Source: an uncultured Eubacteriales bacterium (GTDB taxonomy: Bacteria; Bacillota; Clostridia; Christensenellales; CAG-138). Taken from it: a DNA stretch of 64,000 bases. The stretch lies in the NCBI GenBank assembly GCA_900545265.1, contig UQYI01000004.1, positions 1 through 64,000 of the forward strand, in the 5' to 3' direction. The notes under the pieces were generated by a model. It made no database searches. It saw only the letters and a program-made list of their open reading frames with translations, and was not told where the DNA came from. Shown piece after piece: positions 24,893 to 32,752 of the stretch; position 1 is the first letter of the stretch; every line of letters starts with the position of its first letter. The translations under genes were made by a program, and so were the position numbers.

Positions 24893-24969
24893 CTTTTACT
24901 CCTTCTTTCCCCATAGTAAAAGCCCGAAGAAATGCCCGTGGGTCACAAGCTCACGGGGCATTTTTATTT
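24892..24969 (+). terminator. Attenuator region: hairpin followed by intrinsic terminator
   Basis: First stem: GCTTTTACT (24892-24900) with AGTAAAAGC (24915-24923), perfect 9 bp, beginning at the last base of the leader stop codon. Second stem: AAATGCCC (24930-24937) with GGGCATTT (24956-24963), extended by GTG/CAC beyond one bulge, followed by TTTTATTT. The terminator lies upstream of the transporter genes, so transcription must read through it. Confidence 0.75.
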
Positions 24970-24987
24970 GCTCTTTTTGCATAGGCT

Positions 24988-25067
24988 ATTCTCCCTGGAT
25001 TCAAATGAATCGTTTCTACCGGAGAAAAAAACAGGGAGTATACTTATTCGCTTTCGCGAGGCGAATA
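24988..25067 (+). other. Structured 5' leader upstream of the TrpX-type gene
   Basis: CTCCCTG/CAGGGAG and TATTCGC/GCGAATA (25045-25051 and 25061-25067) can form stems. CGAATACGC (25062-25070) is also exactly complementary to GCGTATTCG inside the leader peptide gene (24784-24792), a possible long-range pairing. Confidence 0.35.
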
Positions 25068-25124
25068 CGCATTTGGCCTACATACATACAAGAGAAAATA
25101 TATAATATACGGAGGAAAAAGACA

Positions 25125-26093
25125 ATGAAACGTAATCGTAAAATCCTGCATATTGGAGCCGCCGTACTGCTCATGTGCTGCACATTACTGTCTTTGTTCG
25201 GATGTCAACAGAAAAAGCAGGTGTATACCGTGGGTATTTGTCAGCTGGCGCAGCATGATGCTTTGGATGCAGCTACTCAGGGTTTTGAAGATGCCTTGAA
25301 GGAAATACTGGGAGAGGAAAACGTGGTCTTCGATGTACAGAATGCTTCCGGTGATTCCGCAACTTGCAGCACCATTGCCAACGCATTTGTTTCCAAGAAA
25401 GTGGATCTCATTCTGGCTAATGCTACGCCGGCCCTTCAGGCGGCCTATAACGCTACGGACAGTATCCCTATTCTGGGCACAGCCGTAACGGAATATGGAG
25501 TGGCCTTGGGGATCCAGGATTTTTCCGGCACTGTAGGGGGGAATGTTTCCGGTACTTCTGATCTGGCGCCTTTGACGGAGCAGGCGGATATGCTGCTGGA
25601 ACTTTTCCCGGAAGCTAAAAAAGTGGGGCTGTTGTATTGCTCTGCGGAAAGCAATTCCGAATACCAGGTGAAGGTAGTGGAAGAATACCTTTCCGATAAG
25701 GGCATTGTCTGCACCCGTTATGCGTTTACGGATTCCAATGACGTATCTGCCGTGACTGCCAAAGCTGCTGCAGACAGCGATGTAATCTACATTCCTACAG
25801 ATAATACTGCTGCCACCTGCGGCGAAACCATCGGCAATATTGTTCGTTCGGCAAAAGTTCCCGTCATTGCCGGGGAGCAGGGCATCTGCAAAGGCTGCGG
25901 CGTAGCGACTCTGTCCATCAGTTACTATGAATTGGGCAAAAAAACTGGAGAAATGGCGGCAGCTATTCTGACTGGGGAGAAGAATATTTCCGATATGGCG
26001 ATTGAATACGCTCCTGCTTCCAAGCTCTATAACGCAGAAATGGCGGAGTTGCTGGGCGTGACTATCCCTGAAGGATACCAACCCCTGGAATAA
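25125..26093 (+). CDS. TrpX-type ABC transporter substrate-binding lipoprotein
   Basis: This 322-residue lipoprotein (lipobox LLSLFGC, Cys27) belongs to the ABC_sub_bind family (PF04392-type). It shows the hallmarks YTVGICQLAQHDALDAATQGF, the NASGD turn and the PILGTAVTEYG segment. Characterised members bind tryptophan (TrpX) or tyrosine. The upstream Phe/Tyr-rich leader argues for an aromatic amino acid other than tryptophan, which is inference. The ATG at 25125 has GGAGG upstream; the longer frame from 25005 covers leader hairpins and is rejected. Permease and ATPase follow. Confidence 0.88.
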   Translation: MKRNRKILHIGAAVLLMCCTLLSLFGCQQKKQVYTVGICQLAQHDALDAATQGFEDALKEILGEENVVFDVQNASGDSATCSTIANAFVSKKVDLILANATPALQAAYNATDSIPILGTAVTEYGVALGIQDFSGTVGGNVSGTSDLAPLTEQADMLLELFPEAKKVGLLYCSAESNSEYQVKVVEEYLSDKGIVCTRYAFTDSNDVSAVTAKAAADSDVIYIPTDNTAATCGETIGNIVRSAKVPVIAGEQGICKGCGVATLSISYYELGKKTGEMAAAILTGEKNISDMAIEYAPASKLYNAEMAELLGVTIPEGYQPLE

Positions 26094-26126
26094 AGAAACC
26101 GTAAACCGGAAGAAAGAGGAACTTCT

Positions 26127-27017
26127 ATGCTTGCATTGCTGCAGTCTCTGCCCGGGGCAGTGGCCCAGGGGCTTATCTGGGGCGTCATGGCGCTGGGGGT
26201 GTATATCACCTATCGTATTTTGGACGTAGCGGATCTTACCGTGGATGGGAGCATCTGCACCGGCGCAGCCGTGTGCACCATGCTGCTGCTTTCCGGTGTC
26301 AGCCTTCCTCTGGCCATGCTGGCAGCCCTCTTCAGCGGCGCATTAGCCGGGGCTGTCACCGGATGGCTTCACATTGGGTTGGGGATCCCGCCCATCCTTT
26401 CAGGTATCCTGACCCAGATGGTTCTCTGGTCCGTGAACCTGAAGATATTAGGCAAAGCCAATCAGGCTTTATCTGCCCGGAGTGCGCATGTGCTTTTGAG
26501 TCAGATGGATATCCCTGGGGCGCTGCTGATACTGCTGATCGGTGCTGCAATATTGATTGCGCTATTGTATCTGTTCTTTGGCACGGAATTGGGCTGCGCG
26601 ATACGTTCTACCGGATGCAGCGGCCCCATGAGCCGTGCGCAGGGCATTCATACCCAGCGAATGCAGGTGTTGGGTCTGTCGATCAGTAATGGACTGGTGG
26701 CACTGTCCGGAGCGCTGCTTTGCCAGTATCAGGGATATGCGGATGTAAACATGGGCCGGGGTGCTGTGGTCATCGGCTTGGCCGCCGTGGTCATAGGGGA
26801 AGCATTGGTCAGCCATCTGTCGCAGAATTTTGCCGTGAAACTGGGAGGCGTTATGGCCGGTGCAGTGCTCTACTATGGAGTATATCAGGTGATTATCTTT
26901 CTGGGCTTTGATACAGATCTGTTGAAGATGTTTTCTGCATTGGTGGTTGCCGGATTTCTGGGCTTGCCATATCTGAAGAAGCAATTGGGCGAGAAAGGGG
27001 GAGAGAGACATGTTTGA
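26127..27017 (+). CDS. TrpY-type ABC transporter permease
   Basis: This 296-residue permease of the branched-chain amino acid/ribose permease superfamily (BPD_transp_2) has about eight hydrophobic segments. ITYRILDVADLTVDGSICTG at about residues 30-50 is characteristic of the permeases paired with TrpX-type binding proteins. It forms the membrane channel of the importer. Its stop codon overlaps the ATPase start (27010) by 8 nt, which indicates translational coupling. Confidence 0.87.
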   Translation: MLALLQSLPGAVAQGLIWGVMALGVYITYRILDVADLTVDGSICTGAAVCTMLLLSGVSLPLAMLAALFSGALAGAVTGWLHIGLGIPPILSGILTQMVLWSVNLKILGKANQALSARSAHVLLSQMDIPGALLILLIGAAILIALLYLFFGTELGCAIRSTGCSGPMSRAQGIHTQRMQVLGLSISNGLVALSGALLCQYQGYADVNMGRGAVVIGLAAVVIGEALVSHLSQNFAVKLGGVMAGAVLYYGVYQVIIFLGFDTDLLKMFSALVVAGFLGLPYLKKQLGEKGGERHV

Positions 27018-27804
27018 ACTTAAGCATATCACCAAGATCTTTTCCCGAGGTACGCCGGATGAAAAACGGGCGCTGAATGACCTGTCCATGATATTGAATG
27101 ACGGTGACTTTGTTACCGTTATCGGGGGAAATGGGGCTGGAAAGAGCACCATGCAGAACGTGATCTCCGGGGCTCAGACCCCGGAGGAAGGGCAGGTGCT
27201 GCTGGATGGCGTGGACGTAACGGGATTGCCGGAATACAAACGCGCCAGATATTTGGGACGGGTCTATCAGGATCCTATGGTAGGTACTGCCGCCAATATG
27301 CAGATAGAAGAAAATCTGGCACTGGCGAATCGACGGGGCAAGAAGCATACCCTGCGGCCAATGATCACCAAGACGGAGCGGGTGCAGTTCAAAGCTGCTT
27401 TGCAGGAATTGGGGCTGGGACTGGAAGAGCGTCTCACGGCCAAGGTTGGCACTCTTTCCGGTGGACAGCGGCAGGCCTTGACCCTGCTTATGGCCACCTT
27501 ACAGAAGCCCAGATTGCTGCTGCTGGATGAGCATACGGCGGCATTGGATCCCAAAACGGCTGCTAAAGTCATGGAACTGACAGACAGGATCGTGCGGGAA
27601 AATCGGCTTACCACGCTAATGATCACACATAATATGCGGGACGCCATTGAGTATGGTGACCGGCTCATTATGCTTCATGAAGGCAGGATCATACTGGACA
27701 TAGCCGGAGAGCGGAAGCAAAAGCTGACGGTAGAAGATCTGCTGAGACAGTTCACTCTGGCCAGTGGGGAAGAGTTTACCAGCGACAGAGCCATTCTGGG
27801 ATGA
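27010..27804 (+). CDS. TrpZ-type ABC transporter ATPase
   Basis: This 264-residue ATPase energises the TrpX/TrpY-like importer. It has Walker A (GGNGAGKST, about 39-47), signature LSGGQRQAL (about 148-156), Walker B with catalytic glutamate (LLLLDEHTAALDP, about 168-180) and the switch histidine in MITHNM. It overlaps the permease gene and ends the operon ahead of a hairpin. Confidence 0.9.
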   Translation: MFELKHITKIFSRGTPDEKRALNDLSMILNDGDFVTVIGGNGAGKSTMQNVISGAQTPEEGQVLLDGVDVTGLPEYKRARYLGRVYQDPMVGTAANMQIEENLALANRRGKKHTLRPMITKTERVQFKAALQELGLGLEERLTAKVGTLSGGQRQALTLLMATLQKPRLLLLDEHTAALDPKTAAKVMELTDRIVRENRLTTLMITHNMRDAIEYGDRLIMLHEGRIILDIAGERKQKLTVEDLLRQFTLASGEEFTSDRAILG

Positions 27805-27820
27805 AGTAAGCAGGCATAGA

Positions 27821-27853
27821 GAAGGACCGGTAGAAAGAATTCTGCCGGTCTTC
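27821..27853. terminator. Hairpin between the ABC operon and the amidohydrolase gene
   Basis: GAAGGACCGGTAGAA (from 27821) pairs with TTCTGCCGGTCTTC (to 27853) with two mismatches; weak T tract. It can serve both converging genes. Confidence 0.55.
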
Positions 27854-27897
27854 TGCATATACGGATTATGAGACGTGCACTTCGCACGCTTCATGTT

Positions 27898-29439
27898 TTA
27901 TTGTGGGTTTTTGTAAAGCACGCCGCTTTTATAAACATAAGGGATCCCCAGAGGCAGCAGATCCGGCTGGGCGTATGTGCCCCGCTCTTGTAGTTTTTCA
28001 GGGTCAAAAAGTACAATATCCGCCAGATATCCGGGGTGCAGAAGCCCTCTGTCCCGCAATCCCATGCGCTTGGCGGGTAAAGAAGTCAAGCGGCGTATCG
28101 CTTCTTCCAAAGAAAAGAGCTTCCGATCCCTGGCATAATGCGCCAGAACACGTATGGTCATTCCTGTGGCGCGGGGATGTGTGCAGCCTTTGCCGGGATA
28201 GATGGCATCGGAGATGCATACCGTCTCCGGATCCTGCAAAACCAACTCCAAATCCTCTTCACAGGCAATGTAGTCGATCATGGAAGTACGTCCCTGATCT
28301 GCTTCCAACAGCCAGAGGAGAAAATCCAAAGGTTCCATATTCGTTTTTTCCGCTCCATGAAGAAGGCTCATGCCTTTGTACAATGTCAATTCCGGTTCGA
28401 CTGTGGCCCCGATATACACGTTCTCATAGCCGCACAGCCGAAGGATGTTTTCAAAGTCCTTTCCGGTCTCGATGCGTCGGGCGATGGCTGCTCTTACAGA
28501 CGGTTGGGAAAACTGCCGCCAGTCGGCAAGCTCAGGGGGAAGCACATGGAGAAGTTGAGTGCTCCCGGCCGTATAGGGATAAGCGTCCTGATAGATAGGC
28601 AGGCCTTCTTCCCGGGCTTTCCGCAGCAGTGTTAAGGCCTGAGGCATGGCTTTGCGCCAGTTGGCTTGGCCGATAGCCTTCAGGTGGCTGATCTCTACCG
28701 GGGTATGCAGCGCACGGCAAAGAGCAATGGCTTCTTTCACACCATCCACCATGCCGTCGGCTTCCTGACGCATATGGATGGTTACGGGCAAACCTGTGCC
28801 CGCTATGGGAGCCAGATATGTCAGCAGTGCTTCGGTACTGTAGTAAAACTCCGGTGCATAGCCTATACCCATGGAAACACCCAGAGCGCCTGCCTGAAGA
28901 GACTCTTCCATCAGCCGGTGCACAAAGGATATATTTGCCTGAGCGCCCGGCGTATAGCCGCCTCCAAGGGCAAGAAGCGTTCCAAGCCCACAGAGCATTT
29001 TTACTTCTACGGTTCCATTGTGCTTTTCCAATGCTTTCAGATAGGCTGCCATGGAATGCCGGGGCACACTGGGAGCAATGGGACCCAGCACCGACTGCTG
29101 GTAGGCTTCCACTTCTTTTTTGTGATTCGGACAGAAGTCAGGGGCGAAGACCGGAGCGGCGCTCATGCCGCAGTTGCCGCCTATTACGGTGGTCAATCCC
29201 TGCGCCTGTTCTGCCTTTCCAAACTCAGGGCGGAATACGGCCCCATCCGGATGCCGGTGAATATCTATGAATCCGGGGGCTGCCCACAGCCCTTTTGCGT
29301 CCAGAATATGGGTGGCGGCAGTTTGTTCGGACACCCTGCCTGCAAAGCAAATGCGGCCGTCCTTTATGCCGATATTCCCAGGAAAAGCAGGGGTGCTGGT
29401 ACCGTCTGCAATGACGGCATTTTTTATAAGAACATCCAT
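27898..29439 (-). CDS. D-aminoacylase/N-acyl-D-amino-acid deacylase family amidohydrolase
   Basis: This 513-residue metal-dependent amidohydrolase has PGFIDIHRHPDG (about 56-67), GGNCGMSAAP (about 91-100), HMRQEADG (about 222-229), EISHLKAIG (about 245-253), DAYPYTAGSTQL and the C-terminal stretch ISDAIYPGKGCTHPRATG. These are typical of D-aminoacylases, which release D-amino acids from N-acyl forms; some relatives hydrolyse cyclic or D-peptide amides. The start at 29439 has GGAGG just upstream; the frame from 29502 is an upstream extension without a site. It faces the transporter operon and may use a compound related to that of the HyuA operon. Confidence 0.82.
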   Translation of the reverse strand: MDVLIKNAVIADGTSTPAFPGNIGIKDGRICFAGRVSEQTAATHILDAKGLWAAPGFIDIHRHPDGAVFRPEFGKAEQAQGLTTVIGGNCGMSAAPVFAPDFCPNHKKEVEAYQQSVLGPIAPSVPRHSMAAYLKALEKHNGTVEVKMLCGLGTLLALGGGYTPGAQANISFVHRLMEESLQAGALGVSMGIGYAPEFYYSTEALLTYLAPIAGTGLPVTIHMRQEADGMVDGVKEAIALCRALHTPVEISHLKAIGQANWRKAMPQALTLLRKAREEGLPIYQDAYPYTAGSTQLLHVLPPELADWRQFSQPSVRAAIARRIETGKDFENILRLCGYENVYIGATVEPELTLYKGMSLLHGAEKTNMEPLDFLLWLLEADQGRTSMIDYIACEEDLELVLQDPETVCISDAIYPGKGCTHPRATGMTIRVLAHYARDRKLFSLEEAIRRLTSLPAKRMGLRDRGLLHPGYLADIVLFDPEKLQERGTYAQPDLLPLGIPYVYKSGVLYKNPQ

Positions 29440-29698
29440 GCGTGCCTCCAATCTGTCTTCAGTATAGGCTTCGATCAGGAGGAAAGCAATACAAATTAGC
29501 ATTCATTTCCCGGCGGCTTCATGAGCGTAGGATAACGGGGGTTTGGGTTTACAACGGGGGCAGGTAAGTGTTCGCGGAAGATACAGGACATGGAGAACAA
29601 ATCGCAGGGAATATAAAGAAAAATCCGGGAGAGCCTTGCGGGAAGATATACAAATCGTTATACTGAAAGAAAAACAACCCTTTGGGAGGATATTGACC

Positions 29699-30502
29699 GT
29701 GATATTGATCCGGGGTGCAGGGGATATTGCCAGCGGTATTGCCTTACGGCTGTATCGGGCAGGACTTATCCCTGTTATGACCGATCTGCAGGCTCCCACG
29801 TCCATACGCCGTGGCGTGTGTTTCAGCGAGGCACTGCGATTGGGGGAGACTCGGGTGGAGGGAATTTCTGCCCAACGATGCGGGAATCGGGAGCAGGCTC
29901 TGAACTGCCTGCATACAGGAAGTATCCCCGTACTGGCGGATGATGCGGGGCTGGTTTTGGAGCAGATTCATCCCCGGGCGGTGGTGGATGCCCGGTTGGC
30001 CAAGGTAAACCTGGGTACCAGGCGGTCAGATGCCTTTATTGTAGTCGGTATCGGACCTGGGTTTACTGCGGGAGAGGACTGTCATGCGGTGGTGGAAACC
30101 AAGCGGGGCCATAGACTGGGACGGGTTTTGTATACGGGCAGTGCGCAGCCCAATACTGGTATACCGGGAAATATTGGAGGATACACCAGCGAGCGGCTTT
30201 TACGGGCACCAGCAGCAGGAATATTTACGCCCGTGAAAAACATTGGGGATATTGTTACGGCAGGAGAGACTGTAGCCTTTGTGGAGGGAATGCCCATGCG
30301 AACGCAGATAGCGGGGGTACTGCGGGGGATACTTCCGGAGGGGACAGTGGTTTTTGCCGGGATGAAAAGCGGAGATGTGGATCCGCGAGGAGAATACGAT
30401 AGTTGTTTTACCGTATCGGATAAGGCGCTGGCCGTGGGTGGCGGTGTATTGGAAGCGCTGCTGCATCTGGGGCTGTTACAAAGAGGCATTCTTGTCCCTT
30501 GA
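29699..30502 (+). CDS. yqeB: YqeB family selenium-dependent molybdenum hydroxylase accessory protein
   Basis: This 267-residue protein begins with a nucleotide-binding fold (ILIRGAGDIASGIALRLYRAG) and matches the EF2563/YqeB family. YqeB is found with selenium-dependent molybdenum hydroxylases such as those acting on purines and nicotinate. Other conserved stretches are VDARLAKVNLGTRRSDA and VGIGPGFTAGEDCHAVVETKRGH. I place the start at GTG 29699, nine nt after GGGAGG; a TTG at 29693 is the alternative. The partner hydroxylase is not in this window. It precedes an unknown small gene by 59 nt. Confidence 0.85.
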   Translation: MILIRGAGDIASGIALRLYRAGLIPVMTDLQAPTSIRRGVCFSEALRLGETRVEGISAQRCGNREQALNCLHTGSIPVLADDAGLVLEQIHPRAVVDARLAKVNLGTRRSDAFIVVGIGPGFTAGEDCHAVVETKRGHRLGRVLYTGSAQPNTGIPGNIGGYTSERLLRAPAAGIFTPVKNIGDIVTAGETVAFVEGMPMRTQIAGVLRGILPEGTVVFAGMKSGDVDPRGEYDSCFTVSDKALAVGGGVLEALLHLGLLQRGILVP

Positions 30503-30561
30503 CAGCAAACCAGCCCTGGGATACAGTATGTATAGATACAAGTACGGTTTTAGGAGGATGT

Positions 30562-30981
30562 ATGGATAACCTTATCCTGGAAAAACTGGGCTACAGAGAA
30601 GAAAAAGATGTATATGGGATAAAGGTCACTGCTTTTAACGGCAGTACCTGTATGAGTGTGCGGGTATTTATGACCGGCTCCGAATTGAAAGCGTTTGGAG
30701 AGGAGTGCCGGGATCTTCTGCAAAATTCTCTGCTGCATCAATGGGGAGAAGAGGAAGGAAACGGAGATTGCCTGAAACTTATGGCGCGCGGCAGCGCCGA
30801 TGGCAGTGCGGAAGGCCGCCTGTTCATGAAAGCAGCCCTCCGACCGGATTGGGCCGATACCGCCTGCCTGTCTATTACCGCTTCTTTGGGGGACTTTGAC
30901 GCTTTCGGAGCCGCCATGTCTGCCTTTATGGAAGGGGAGGAAGGGGCCGTACTGGCTCTGTGCAAGGACATTCGGTATTAA
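30562..30981 (+). CDS. Unknown 139-residue protein
   Basis: This is an acidic, probably cytoplasmic protein that I do not recognise. It starts at an ATG with AGGAGG just upstream, which makes it a real gene rather than a chance frame. It has mixed alpha/beta character (MSVRVFMTGSELKAFGEECRDLL, then LFMKAALRPDWADTACLSITASLGDFDAF). It lies 59 nt after yqeB on the same strand and may share its transcript. No signal peptide, membrane segment or metal motif is visible. Confidence 0.6.
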   Translation: MDNLILEKLGYREEKDVYGIKVTAFNGSTCMSVRVFMTGSELKAFGEECRDLLQNSLLHQWGEEEGNGDCLKLMARGSADGSAEGRLFMKAALRPDWADTACLSITASLGDFDAFGAAMSAFMEGEEGAVLALCKDIRY

Positions 30982-31010
30982 AACAGGAGATTTATATATC
31001 TTCCTGTTCT
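30980..31010. terminator. Small convergent hairpin
   Basis: AACAGGA (30982-30988) pairs with TCCTGTT (31002-31008) between the plus-strand unknown gene and the minus-strand 47-codon ORF; no strong T tract. Confidence 0.35.
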
Positions 31011-31135
31011 GCATTTTGCTCCCGATTGTGACCATCCGTATTTGTGAGTCCATAATGGGAGTGCTCTTCGTTACTCACACCTTCTGTATTGTTAAGGGTG
31101 TACTTACGGAGAATCTGCTTTTCGGGTATCTTCAT
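30992..31135 (-). CDS. Small unknown protein (47 residues) with an excellent ribosome binding site
   Basis: On the minus strand, AAAGGAGGTGAATGTC leads directly into an ATG at 31135 and a 47-codon frame ending in TAA at 30992. The product is hydrophilic: basic at the N-terminus (MKIPEKQILRKYTLNN), then rich in Asn, Glu, His and Gly with a very acidic end. I recognise no family. The full-strength Shine-Dalgarno, rare by chance at such a frame, is the reason to call it a gene. Its start lies close to the degV promoter on the other strand. Confidence 0.55.
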   Translation of the reverse strand: MKIPEKQILRKYTLNNTEGVSNEEHSHYGLTNTDGHNREQNAEQEDI

Positions 31136-31190
31136 GACATTCACCTCCTTTTAAAAAAGTTTGACCGGAAAGCATCGGTTTTATGCACCC

Positions 31191-31219
31191 TTGACGGGTA
31201 GGCTGTGCTCTGGTACAAT
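31191..31219 (+). promoter_or_regulatory. Predicted degV promoter
   Basis: TTGACG (31191-31196), 17-nt spacer, TACAAT (31214-31219). Confidence 0.65.
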
Positions 31220-31264
31220 ACCCCCTGCAACCTGTTTTCAAATTGATGAATAAAGGAGGCAAAA

Positions 31265-32125
31265 ATGCTCAAACCTGTAAAAATCACCGCCGACACTCCT
31301 TGCGATATAGGAGCGGCGCTTGTCCAGCGTTATAACGTGGAGCTTATCCCGCTTCATGTAACTCTGGGAGACACGGAATACAAGGATCTGATAGACATTG
31401 ATCTGGATACCATTTATAAGTACTGGGATGAAACTGGCACACTGCCAAAGACAAGTGCCGTCAGCGTAGGAGAATACCTGGATGTATTCCGCAAGTATTT
31501 GCAGGAAGGGTATGAGATCGTGCATATCGGTCTGGGCAGCGGGCTTTCCGTCAGCTGTCAGAATGCACGTCTGGCTGCACAGGAACTGGAGGGTGTGTAT
31601 GTAGTGGATTCCTGCTCTTTGTCTACTGGATTTGGCCTGCTGGTGTGCAAGGCCGGAGAGTGGGTACAGGAAGGGCTTTCCGCAGCCGAGATCGCACAGC
31701 GGCTGGAACCCCTGAACCAGAAGACTTCTGCCAGTTTTGTAATAGATACGCTGGCTTTTCTCCGTGCAGGCGGCAGATGTTCCAGCCTTATGCAGCTGGG
31801 AGCCAACCTGATGAGCATTAAACCCAGCATACAGGTGGTCAACAGCAAGGGCGGCAGCATGATCGTGGGCAAGAAGTATATGGGAAAGCTTCATCGCTGC
31901 GTCAGTAAATACATGGAAGATCAGCTTAAAGACAGGGAGGATATTTGCAGGGAGCGGGTATTTATCACGCATTCCGGAGGTTTCTCTGAAGAGGAGTTGG
32001 AAAAGATGCGGCAGGAGGTGGAGTCCTTCGGGCCCTGGGGGGAGATATGCATCACCAGGGCGGGCTGCACCATCGGCTCTCATTGCGGCCCCGGCACTGT
32101 GGGCGTATTGTTTATGACCAGATAA
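31265..32125 (+). CDS. DegV family fatty-acid-binding protein
   Basis: This 286-residue cytoplasmic protein has the DegV fold. It begins with KITADTPCDIGAALVQRYNVELIPLHV, followed by PKTSAVSVGEYLDVF (about 60-74, the Thr-Ser element that binds the fatty-acid head group), LGSGLSVSCQNARLAA and the C-terminal GxHxGPGT-type end (SHCGPGTVGVLF). DegV/FakB-type proteins bind a fatty acid and present it to the kinase FakA for phospholipid synthesis; FakA is not in this window. AGGAGG precedes the ATG. Confidence 0.9.
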   Translation: MLKPVKITADTPCDIGAALVQRYNVELIPLHVTLGDTEYKDLIDIDLDTIYKYWDETGTLPKTSAVSVGEYLDVFRKYLQEGYEIVHIGLGSGLSVSCQNARLAAQELEGVYVVDSCSLSTGFGLLVCKAGEWVQEGLSAAEIAQRLEPLNQKTSASFVIDTLAFLRAGGRCSSLMQLGANLMSIKPSIQVVNSKGGSMIVGKKYMGKLHRCVSKYMEDQLKDREDICRERVFITHSGGFSEEELEKMRQEVESFGPWGEICITRAGCTIGSHCGPGTVGVLFMTR

Positions 32126-32279
32126 ATCATATATTCACCAAACAGCCTTGGGAAAGGCGAAGCGGATAAGGGATAATTCAAAAACCATTATCCATACCTC
32201 TTCAAGCGGGAAAAAAGGAATCACGGTCACATTGGGTAAAAGCCCGGTGTGGCCGTTTTTCTGTTTCTGCATCAAACAA

Positions 32280-32319
32280 GGCCGTACCGGTGGAGTGACC
32301 CATCGATACGGCCCGTTTT
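32280..32319 (+). terminator. Terminator after degV
   Basis: GGCCGTA (32280-32286) pairs with TACGGCC (32307-32313), then CGTTTTTTAT. A weaker stem, GGATAAT/ATTATCC, lies at 32171-32193. Confidence 0.7.
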
Positions 32320-32338
32320 TTATATCCGGGAACAGGGC

Positions 32339-32752
32339 TTACTTATCGGTGGCCCGGAACAGCGACACCTCCGCTGTGGTCATGTCGAAGTACATCACAC
32401 GGTTTTCGGCATCGAATTCGCCTGTGACCTTGTATCGTTTCTTCGGATCGTAGTCAGGGATCATCTTCACAACCACCTCCTTCAGATTCTTGTTGCCGCA
32501 GCTGAGCGTGGTGGTCTGCTCCGCACGAGGCTTGGAGAAACTGGTGGCCCGTGCCTCGTTACTCTTGCAGACCTTGATGGCAAAAACGTGCTGGGCCGGA
32601 TCAAAACCGTACTGCACGTTCTGTGGATAGTTCAAATCCTCCAGCACACGCTTGCTGAAGGTGATGCCGTTCTGATTGATGTAGATATCAGGATCGGCAT
32701 TAGTGTTGATGTCGATAACCTCAAGGTTAATCTTGGAAAAATCAATAGCCAT
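32339..32752 (-). CDS. Small island protein encoded after the serine recombinase
   Basis: I do not recognise a family for this 137-residue protein (MAIDFSKINLEVIDINTNADPDIYINQNGITFSKRVLEDL). It is soluble, beta-rich and has no catalytic motif. Its start overlaps the end of the recombinase gene by 11 nt and an AAGGAG-type site lies upstream, so the two are translated together. It may be a DNA-binding or directionality partner of the recombinase; that is only suggested by the coupling. Confidence 0.55.
   Translation of the reverse strand: MAIDFSKINLEVIDINTNADPDIYINQNGITFSKRVLEDLNYPQNVQYGFDPAQHVFAIKVCKSNEARATSFSKPRAEQTTTLSCGNKNLKEVVVKMIPDYDPKKRYKVTGEFDAENRVMYFDMTTAEVSLFRATDK

Noticed and set aside
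24745..24970. T-box riboswitch upstream of the amino acid importer
   Set aside because: No GGGTGGNACCGCG-type T-box sequence and no specifier-loop layout; a leader peptide with a terminator explains the region better.
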